DNA of 64,000 nt. Origin: Enterobacterales bacterium CwR94. GTDB taxonomy: Bacteria > Pseudomonadota > Gammaproteobacteria > Enterobacterales > Enterobacteriaceae. How positions within the stretch are numbered: position 1 is the stretch's first letter; the number at the start of each line of letters is the position of its first letter. Below the pieces are notes generated by a model. The model had not been told where the DNA came from, ran no database searches, and saw only the letters and a program-made list of their open reading frames with translations. The translations under genes were made by a program, and so were the position numbers. The DNA lies in contig KZ478069.1 in the NCBI GenBank assembly GCA_002837195.1, positions 62,001 to 126,000 of the forward strand. The letters are read 5' to 3'. Below are positions 58,261 through 64,000 of the stretch, piece by piece.

Positions 58261-58741
58261 TGGTGTGAATCTGACAATCAATGGCCTTGAATCGTTGTTG
58301 GGTAAGCTGGATTCCATCAGTGATGACATGCGCCGGAAAGGTGGCCGTGCCGCTTTACGCAGAGCCGCAAACGTTGTAGCTGAGAAGGCCAAAGCGAATG
58401 CCCGCAGAATTGATGACCCCGGAACAGGAAGGAGTATCGCAGATAACATTGCGATCCGATGGAACGGACGGCTTTTTAAACGGACTGGAGACCTTGGTTT
58501 TAGAATCGGCGTGCTGCATGGCGCTGTACTCAAGAAACATCCAGACCTGAACAAAAACGCCCCCACACCCCACTGGCGTCTGATCGAATTTGGCACTGAA
58601 AACATCAGAGCCCAACCCATTGTGAGGCCCGCGATTGATAGCTCAGTTGGGCAGGTGATTAATACCTTCGTGACAGAGTACGAAGCGGGAATTGACCGGG
58701 CCATTCGCCGCGCCAGTAAGAGACAGGGAGGTAACTCATGA
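58253..58741 (+). CDS. HK97 gp10-like tail completion protein
   Basis: 162 aa from ATG 58253, with an adjacent in-frame ATG at 58250; AAGGGG precedes both. GLESLLGKLDSISDDMRRKG and the HWRLIEFGTENIRAQPIVRP motif are diagnostic of HK97 gp10-type proteins for tail completion. It overlaps both neighbours. Confidence 0.9.
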   Translation: MADGVNLTINGLESLLGKLDSISDDMRRKGGRAALRRAANVVAEKAKANARRIDDPGTGRSIADNIAIRWNGRLFKRTGDLGFRIGVLHGAVLKKHPDLNKNAPTPHWRLIEFGTENIRAQPIVRPAIDSSVGQVINTFVTEYEAGIDRAIRRASKRQGGNS

Positions 58742-59103
58742 TCGCGCCGATTTTTGAAGTTTGTGCCACTAATGATGCAGTGACTGCGGTATTGGGCAGA
58801 TCCCCGGTGAGACTTTATCCTTTTGGCCTCCAGGATGACGCGGTAGTTTATCCATACGCCGTCTGGCAAAACGTCAGCGGCACCCCGGAAAATTACCTTG
58901 GCAACAGGCCAGACGCTGATCACTTCACAATTCAGGTCGATGCTTATGGTGATACTGCAGCGCAAGTGATCGAAGTAGCTCAAGTGTTACGTGATGCAGT
59001 TGAAACCCATGCTCACATTACCCGCTGGGGAAATGAGGAATTAGACCCTGAAACTAAACGCTACCGCTATTCTTTCGACATTGACTGGATAGTCCTTCGT
59101 TAA
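58738..59103 (+). CDS. DUF3168 tail terminator-type protein
   Basis: 121 aa. PYAVWQNVSGTPENYLGN, FTIQVDAYGDTAAQVIEVAQ and a strand-rich C-terminus place it in DUF3168, which includes siphophage tail terminator proteins (lambda gpU fold). It caps the tail tube where it joins the head. Confidence 0.88.
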   Translation: MIAPIFEVCATNDAVTAVLGRSPVRLYPFGLQDDAVVYPYAVWQNVSGTPENYLGNRPDADHFTIQVDAYGDTAAQVIEVAQVLRDAVETHAHITRWGNEELDPETKRYRYSFDIDWIVLR

Positions 59104-59123
59104 TCCCTACTTTTAACCCAATC

Positions 59124-59147
59124 AACCCGCCCTGAGCGGGTTTTTTT
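59124..59147 (+). terminator. Terminator before the tail tube gene
   Basis: AACCCGC/GCGGGTT over a 5-nt loop followed by T's. The following ATGCCTGGAGAAAA supplies the ribosome site of the tube gene. The whole 38-bp block recurs at 60882-60919. Confidence 0.8.
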
Positions 59148-59164
59148 ATGCCTGGAGAAAAGCT

Positions 59165-59668
59165 ATGTCAGTCGTGACACAAGGCACACAGTTGTACGTA
59201 CTTGCTGGCGGCACCGTCAGTGAAGTCGAATGCATTACCAGTTTTAACCCTGGCAACAACCCGGCAGATCAGATTGAAGACACATGCCTGAGTGAGCGCA
59301 GTACCCGAAGTTACAAAAAGGGGCTTCGAACGCCGGGACAGGCAACGGCCACACTTAACGCGGATCCTGCTAACGCCAGCCATTTGATGTTGAGTAATCT
59401 GGCGGAATCCTCTTCTCAGGATGACCTGACTTTTGCGATCGGTTGGTCTGATGGTACCGCAGCACCTACCGCAGCAGCGGAAGATGATGAAGATGCCGTT
59501 GATGGTTTGGTGCTCCCGTCAACGAGAACCTGGTATGTGTTTCAGGGATACGTCTCTGACTTCCCGTTTGATTTCCAGGGCAATACGGTGGTGCAAACCA
59601 GCGCAAGCATTCAGCGCAGCGGTGCCGGCATGTGGGTACCAAAAGCCGGCGCTGTAATAACGCCTTAG
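59165..59668 (+). CDS. Major tail tube protein
   Basis: 167 aa, strand-rich: [20 protein letters not shown], then [20 protein letters not shown], and [20 protein letters not shown]. It is a lambda gpV/HK97-type tube protein; position directly after DUF3168 and before the chaperone agrees. Confidence 0.88.
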   Translation: MSVVTQGTQLYVLAGGTVSEVECITSFNPGNNPADQIEDTCLSERSTRSYKKGLRTPGQATATLNADPANASHLMLSNLAESSSQDDLTFAIGWSDGTAAPTAAAEDDEDAVDGLVLPSTRTWYVFQGYVSDFPFDFQGNTVVQTSASIQRSGAGMWVPKAGAVITP

Positions 59669-59715
59669 TTATGAGGGGCCAGTCCCCTCTGTAATCATTT
59701 ACCTGAGAGATAAGA

Positions 59716-60126
59716 ATGAAACTGAGCATTGAAAATCTGACGGCTGAGGGAGCCTTTACTGGCCGTCCAATTGAAAAAGAAATTGAGTGGAAGCAGGGCG
59801 AAAAGGAACTGAAAGCGACGGTTTATATCCGTCCGTTGGGTTACCGCACGGCGACGGCTGATGTGCTGTCTGCAGGAGGTAAAATTGATGGCGTTGCGGG
59901 ACGAATTGCGGCATCGATCTGCGATGAGGAAGGAAACCCTGTATTCACTGTTGCTGATATCACGGGGCAAGCTGATCCGGAACGCGGTGAGCTTGACGGT
60001 AACCTGACGGTGGCGCTGCTGATTGCGATCTCTGAAGTGAACAGCCTGGGAAAGGCTTCAGCCTCTCAATTGAAGATGAAATCTGGTGCGAGCTTGTCCT
60101 CAACGGAATTGGCGGACGAACAGTAG
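59716..60126 (+). CDS. Tail assembly chaperone, gpG-like
   Basis: 136 aa. It binds the tape measure during tail assembly in place of finished tube. It carries the slippery heptamer GGGAAAG at 60048-60054 near its 3' end, identical to lambda's, in the right phase (G GGA AAG). Continuing in the -1 frame extends it into the gpT-like frame. Confidence 0.88.
   Translation: MKLSIENLTAEGAFTGRPIEKEIEWKQGEKELKATVYIRPLGYRTATADVLSAGGKIDGVAGRIAASICDEEGNPVFTVADITGQADPERGELDGNLTVALLIAISEVNSLGKASASQLKMKSGASLSSTELADEQ
60048..60054 (+). other. Programmed -1 frameshift site GGGAAAG
   Basis: Codons read CTG GGA AAG in the gpG frame. Slippage to GGG AAA places the ribosome in the frame of the downstream 104-codon extension, which is open from 60036 to 60365. 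Confidence 0.85.
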
Positions 60127-60365
60127 CAGAGGCAAAGGAAAGGTTGTCGCTCAGTGAGTTTCAAATGTGGGTGGAGTACCGCAACAAGTGTGGCTCATTC
60201 AACGAAGGGATGCGAACGGAATGGGGGGCGGCGCTGGTTTCAAGCATGATCGGAAACGTTAACCGAGACCCAGAGAAAAGCGAACCATTTTCAATAGCTG
60301 ATTTCGCACCACACATTGAGAAACCAGCAATATCGCTTAAAGATGCTATGTCGCAGTGGAATTAA
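60054..60365 (+). CDS. Tail assembly chaperone gpT-like extension (made by frameshift)
   Basis: After the slip the frame continues GFSLSIEDEIWCELVLNGIG, then GRTVAEAKERLSLSEFQMWVEY and on to the stop at 60365. GRT-xx-A-LS-xEF-W is the gpT family pattern. A separate start at 60144 would give only a truncated protein and has no ribosome site, so the fused gpGT form is the likely product. Confidence 0.82.
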   Translation, partial: GFSLSIEDEIWCELVLNGIGGRTVAEAKERLSLSEFQMWVEYRNKCGSFNEGMRTEWGAALVSSMIGNVNRDPEKSEPFSIADFAPHIEKPAISLKDAMSQWN

Positions 60366-60438
60366 CTAACAACAAAATTGTTAGAAATTGTTTAATCACG
60401 TTCATGTATTTTCCAGTTTTTAAAAAAGGGAAAATTAT

Positions 60439-60858
60439 ATGAAAAAGTTGATAGTGGTATTTTTAAGTGTGTTTGCTTTATCGGGATGTGCGACGATTGT
60501 TGGAGATAAAACCCAGCTTGTTCAGATTAACAGCCAGCCGCCAGGTGCGAGCTTTCAGATCAAAGACGAAACTGGTCGCATTGTTTCACAGGGCACGACG
60601 CCGCAGGGTGTTACATTGGCAAAGTCTGATGGCAGCTACTTTGGTAAAAAGGCTTACCAAATTACATTCAGTAAAGATGGATTTCAGCCTGTCACCCTCC
60701 CAATTAAATCCAGCGTAAACGGATGGTATATTGGCGGGAATATTGTTTTCGGTGGCCTGATTGGCTGGCTGGTGGTAGACCCATTCAATGGTGGCATGTA
60801 TAACCTTAACCCGAAAGAAACTAATCCCATCATGGTTACGCAGCCGATATCACATTAA
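60439..60858 (+). CDS. Lipoprotein moron
   Basis: 139 aa. Signal peptide MKKLIVVFLSVFALSGC with lipobox ALSGC, then a PEGA-like strand region (QINSQPPGASFQIKDETGRI), and a hydrophobic Gly-rich segment (YIGGNIVFGGLIGWLVVDP) with NPKETNP. It resembles chromosomal enterobacterial lipoproteins. It is not a tail protein and has its own leader (60366-60438) and terminator, so it may be expressed in the lysogen. Function unknown. Confidence 0.8.
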   Translation: MKKLIVVFLSVFALSGCATIVGDKTQLVQINSQPPGASFQIKDETGRIVSQGTTPQGVTLAKSDGSYFGKKAYQITFSKDGFQPVTLPIKSSVNGWYIGGNIVFGGLIGWLVVDPFNGGMYNLNPKETNPIMVTQPISH

Positions 60859-60881
60859 GTATGCAAAGCGTAATAAACACT

Positions 60882-60905
60882 AACCCGCCAGGCGCGGGTT
60901 TTTTT
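60882..60905 (+). terminator. Terminator after the lipoprotein moron
   Basis: AACCCGC/GCGGGTT over a 5-nt loop followed by T's; near copy of the block before the tail tube gene. Confidence 0.85.
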
Positions 60906-60921
60906 ATGCCTGGAGAAAACA

Positions 60922-63390
60922 ATGGCAGGAAAATCACTTGGTACATTAACCATTGACCTTGTCGCTCGCGTTGGCGGTTTTGTATCAGGCATGGATAAAG
61001 CAGAACGTGCTTCCGCAAAGTGGGCAAAGCAAGTTCAAAAAGACGCTGAGGCAACCGTTACAGCCGTTGCATCAGTTGGGGCGGCTGCGTATGCGGCAGC
61101 AACGGCGGCAGGAGTCGCTGGATTTAACTTGCTCAAAAGCACCTCACAGCAAATCGCTGAAACAGATAAGTGGGCTAAGTCTCTTCAAATTTCTACGCAA
61201 GAATTATTGTCCTGGCAATTTGCTGCCCAAAAAGCAGGTGTCGCTGGCGATAATATGGCTGATATTTTCAAAGACCTGAGTGATAAAATTGGTGATGCCG
61301 TCCTGAATAAATCTGGAGAAGCAGTTGATGCACTCGATGCGTTAGGCCTTTCAGCAGAAAAACTATCAAAGGTTTCTCCAGACAAACAGATGCTTGCCAT
61401 TGGTGAATCGCTTGGGAAAATATCTACAAACGCAGGGAAGGTAACCATTCTTGAAAGTCTGGGTAATGACCTGTCTAAATTACTTCCTTTGTTTGATAAC
61501 AATAATGAAAAGCTGAAAGAGTTTATAACGCTTGCAAAGGATTATGGTGTTGCTCCAGACCCCTCACAAATTGATGATTTAGTCAGGGTTAATGATTTAT
61601 TCAGTGATATCGATACGCAGGTAAAAGGTCTAAAGATTGAGATTGCTTCCGGACTTGCTAAAGCAGATTTATCCCCTCTCCAGAAATCTCTGGATAAAGT
61701 TAGAGACGTTCTGACAGACCCCGCCGTATTGCAGGGGTTAGTAGACCTGGTCAGTGAGGTCGCTGATTTAGCAGGCTGGTTGATAGACACTGCGGCGGCG
61801 GCAGGGAAACTTTTAAAATTTCAGAGTAATAAAGTGGCCGCTATCGGTGGCCGCATTGATTTAGAAAATGAAGACCAGATCAGAGAGAGGATATCTTTTT
61901 TACAACAGCAAATGCAGAGAGGCTCTGGTGGGGAGGGCTTTTTTCGTGATTTGTTCGGGCAGGGTGATGACTTCAAAAAAGCCGCTGAAGAAATTGATAG
62001 CTTGTCGGCCTCACTGAAGAAATTGCAGTTTAAAAACATCACCCCTGAAACCGTAAATGGACTGCTGGATTTCGGAAATCCTGTTACTGACGTAAATGAT
62101 TATTCCAATAACGGAAGAACCAACGGAAAGATAAAGCCTGACGCGAATGGGAAAAAATTAGAAACAGCCTTTAAGGCCACTGAGACCAGCTATCTCCGTC
62201 AAATATCACTGATCGACACAACCGGTAAAAAGGTTAATGAAGTAACAGAGCTTCAGAAACTGCAGTTCGATCTGGCCGATGGCAAACTGAATGGCATTAA
62301 CGCTCTTCAGCAAAAACGATTAGAGCAACTCGCGGCAGAAGTAGACCGCCTCAATGCAGTCAAAAAGGCAAATCAGGACAACTTAAAAGTTGCAGAGCTT
62401 GTTGCTAACCTCCAGGCGCAGAACAGCAACTCCCGTGAAGATCTTAATGCAGAGCTGATCGGCGCTGGCATGGGTGATAAAGCGAGAGAAAGAATGCGTG
62501 AGAGGCTCAGCATTACTCGCGAGTTCCTTGAACAGGAACGATCGCTACAGGAAGAGTATGCGCGTACGGGCAATAAATCACTTTATGATAAATCCGTTGC
62601 AGCCGTCAGAGAGGCAAAAGAGGAGCGCCTACGTGATCTGGAGGACTATTACGTGAAGGCCGACAGCATGCAAAGCAACTGGCTTAACGGCGCAAAAGAC
62701 GGTTTCACAAACTGGTTTACCGACTCTTCAGATATTGCGACATCGACCTCAAACGTTGTGAGCAGCACAATGAGCAGCGCTCTTGATAATGTGGGTGATG
62801 CGCTGACAGGCAACACAGTTAGCTGGCGGAGTTGGGCTACATCCATCATCGCGATGATGGCTAAAGTTGCCTTACAAATGGCGGCGGTGAACGCTATCAG
62901 TGGCATATTTGGTTCTTTCTCTACGGGTGGCGCTGTCGGTGCATCAGGTGGCGGCGGTACTGGTGACATGGGGCTGTCAACGGACTTTCGTAATTTCGAT
63001 GGCGGCGGTTTCACCGGGCAGGGGGGGAAATTCGACCCTGCAGGAATTGTGCACGCAGGTGAGTTTGTTTTCACAAAAGAAGCCACTGACCGTATTGGCC
63101 TCGACACGCTTTACGCAATGATGAATGGCAAGGGATACGCCGAGGGTGGCCTGGTTGGTGCTGTGTCAGCCAGCCGCATGCCCACCGTCAACCCTGCTGG
63201 CATGGGTGCCGGCACAAACATCCAGGTTCATGCGCCGGTAAGCGTATCAGGTGGGGGCGGAGGCGATATAAGCACTGGCAACACAGCGGCAGCGGCACGA
63301 CAGATTCAGGGTATTGTCCAGGATGCCATCACACAGCGTTTGAAGAAAGAAACATCGCCTGGCGGTACGCTCTACAGGAGGATCGGTTAA
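60922..63390 (+). CDS. Tape measure protein
   Basis: 822 aa, sets tail length and is ejected with DNA. The N-terminal GKSLGTLTIDLVARVGGFVSG is typical of lambda-group tape measures. A long helical body follows, then hydrophobic segments (about residues 645-670), a Gly-rich zone (GGAVGASGGGGTGDMG) and the DPAGIVHAGEFVF motif near residue 710 that recurs in siphophage tape measures. It shares its last base with the gpM start. Confidence 0.94.
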   Translation: MAGKSLGTLTIDLVARVGGFVSGMDKAERASAKWAKQVQKDAEATVTAVASVGAAAYAAATAAGVAGFNLLKSTSQQIAETDKWAKSLQISTQELLSWQFAAQKAGVAGDNMADIFKDLSDKIGDAVLNKSGEAVDALDALGLSAEKLSKVSPDKQMLAIGESLGKISTNAGKVTILESLGNDLSKLLPLFDNNNEKLKEFITLAKDYGVAPDPSQIDDLVRVNDLFSDIDTQVKGLKIEIASGLAKADLSPLQKSLDKVRDVLTDPAVLQGLVDLVSEVADLAGWLIDTAAAAGKLLKFQSNKVAAIGGRIDLENEDQIRERISFLQQQMQRGSGGEGFFRDLFGQGDDFKKAAEEIDSLSASLKKLQFKNITPETVNGLLDFGNPVTDVNDYSNNGRTNGKIKPDANGKKLETAFKATETSYLRQISLIDTTGKKVNEVTELQKLQFDLADGKLNGINALQQKRLEQLAAEVDRLNAVKKANQDNLKVAELVANLQAQNSNSREDLNAELIGAGMGDKARERMRERLSITREFLEQERSLQEEYARTGNKSLYDKSVAAVREAKEERLRDLEDYYVKADSMQSNWLNGAKDGFTNWFTDSSDIATSTSNVVSSTMSSALDNVGDALTGNTVSWRSWATSIIAMMAKVALQMAAVNAISGIFGSFSTGGAVGASGGGGTGDMGLSTDFRNFDGGGFTGQGGKFDPAGIVHAGEFVFTKEATDRIGLDTLYAMMNGKGYAEGGLVGAVSASRMPTVNPAGMGAGTNIQVHAPVSVSGGGGGDISTGNTAAAARQIQGIVQDAITQRLKKETSPGGTLYRRIG

Positions 63391-63731
63391 TGGCAACGGA
63401 CACCTTCACGTGGTGCGTGCGTATCGATGCGAACAGCACGGAGAACATTTCTGTGCTCTCTGCGCGATTCGGGGACGGATACAAACAAGTTGCGACAAAC
63501 GGCATTAATGCATCAGTTGAGACATGGAACCTGTCATGCACCGGAACTGTGGAAGAAATGAAGATTATCCGCGCATTCCTTCGGGCTCACGTTGTGAGTT
63601 CGTTTTGGTGGGTAAATCCCTGGGGCGACAGGCAGCTATACCGCGTTAAGCCAGACTCAATCGCCGCGAGCTTTCCCACGGGGCAATTGTCCGATCTCTC
63701 TTTTGTGTTTGAACAGGCATACGCGCCATAA
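63390..63731 (+). CDS. Minor tail protein gpM-like
   Basis: 113 aa. FTWCVRIDANSTENISVLSA, then RFGDGYKQVATNGIN and WGDRQLYRVKPDS, is the phage_min_tail (lambda gpM) family, a tail-tip component. It starts on the tape-measure stop. Confidence 0.92.
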   Translation: MATDTFTWCVRIDANSTENISVLSARFGDGYKQVATNGINASVETWNLSCTGTVEEMKIIRAFLRAHVVSSFWWVNPWGDRQLYRVKPDSIAASFPTGQLSDLSFVFEQAYAP

Positions 63732-63749
63732 CGTTTACAACTCTGACAG

Positions 63750-63772
63750 GCCACCTTCGGGTGGCTTTTTTT
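63750..63772 (+). terminator. Terminator between gpM and gpL genes
   Basis: GCCACC-TTCG-GGTGGC followed by seven T's, immediately before the gpL ribosome site. Confidence 0.8.
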
Positions 63773-63783
63773 ATGGGTGAAAT

Positions 63784-64000
63784 ATGAGCTTTACAGGTGA
63801 TGTGCAACAACTGGAAGCGGGCGGAATCGTTCGGCTTATTGAAGTAGATGGCACTGAATATGGGATGGTTGAGCCCCTGCGGTTTCATTGTTACAACATC
63901 CCCGCTGATGGATGGGCCTCATTTGCATCTGATGGGCTACCGTCAATCCGCTGGCAGGGTAATGAATACGATCCGCATCCCTACGAACTAAAGGGTTTAG
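63784..64000 (+). CDS. Minor tail protein gpL-like (cut by window end)
   Basis: 72 codons visible and open to the edge: MSFTGDVQQLEAGGIVRLIE, then FHCYNIPADGWASFASDGLP. The start matches lambda gpL-type tail-tip proteins. The remaining tail-tip and right-end genes are outside the window. Confidence 0.85.
   Translation, partial: MSFTGDVQQLEAGGIVRLIEVDGTEYGMVEPLRFHCYNIPADGWASFASDGLPSIRWQGNEYDPHPYELKGL

Overview
The window is chromosomal DNA of an enterobacterium, most probably from Erwiniaceae (an Erwinia/Pantoea-like organism). The family assignment is inference. It rests on galE plus a lone flippase gene ahead of a JUMPstart-controlled O-antigen cluster that carries its own wecA, then gnd, wzz and his, and on the E. 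coli-like order his - yeeZ - plaP - sbcB. About the first 34.4 kb is host sequence; the rest is a lambdoid siphovirus prophage with an HK97-type head that runs off the right edge.

Host part. Positions 2-2564 hold the end of an unknown gene, galE and a first Wzx-type flippase. A terminator follows, then a promoter candidate and a complete JUMPstart/ops element (2937-2974). This starts a co-directional O-antigen operon: wecA-like initiator, rfbBDAC (dTDP-L-rhamnose), fdtA/fdtB-type genes (dTDP-3-amino-3,6-dideoxyhexose), wzx, wzy and three GT2 glycosyltransferases, closed by gnd and wzz. The predicted product is a HexNAc-initiated O-unit containing rhamnose and a 3-aminohexose, made by the Wzx/Wzy route. 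Between fdtA and fdtB, where an acetyltransferase gene often sits, there is only an AT-rich stretch with what looks like the last codons of a decayed hexapeptide acetyltransferase. The whole his operon (leader peptide, attenuator, hisGDCBHAFI) reads leftward. yeeZ follows, then a divergent putrescine-degradation cluster (puuB-puuR-puuD to the left, puuA-puuE-plaP to the right, no puuC), then sbcB.

Prophage part (about 34.4 kb to beyond 64 kb). int and a small AlpA/Xis-like gene converge at the left end. A leftward early operon of mostly small hypothetical genes (NinX/DUF2591-like, a possible sliding-clamp-like protein, Rha) runs from a promoter at about 41.4 kb. The immunity region has an SOS-cleavable CI repressor, a Cro/YdaS-like protein, and five operator-like inverted repeats placed on three promoters. 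Rightward come an SF2 helicase, a zinc/Toprim primase, antiterminator Q, a TerB-like gene, then lysis genes (holin, GH19 endolysin, Rz/Rz1-type spanins). HNH nuclease, TerS/TerL, portal, protease and capsid follow. The capsid keeps HK97 residues K169, N356 and E363. The tail genes include a lambda-like -1 frameshift site (GGGAAAG), a lipoprotein moron, tape measure, gpM and a truncated gpL.

The most interesting unexplained signal is between the spanins and the terminase: two diverged copies of a short promoter - hairpin - terminator unit (49692-49800 and 50242-50368). A central stem changes by compensating substitutions between the copies, which suggests a pair of prophage small RNAs.
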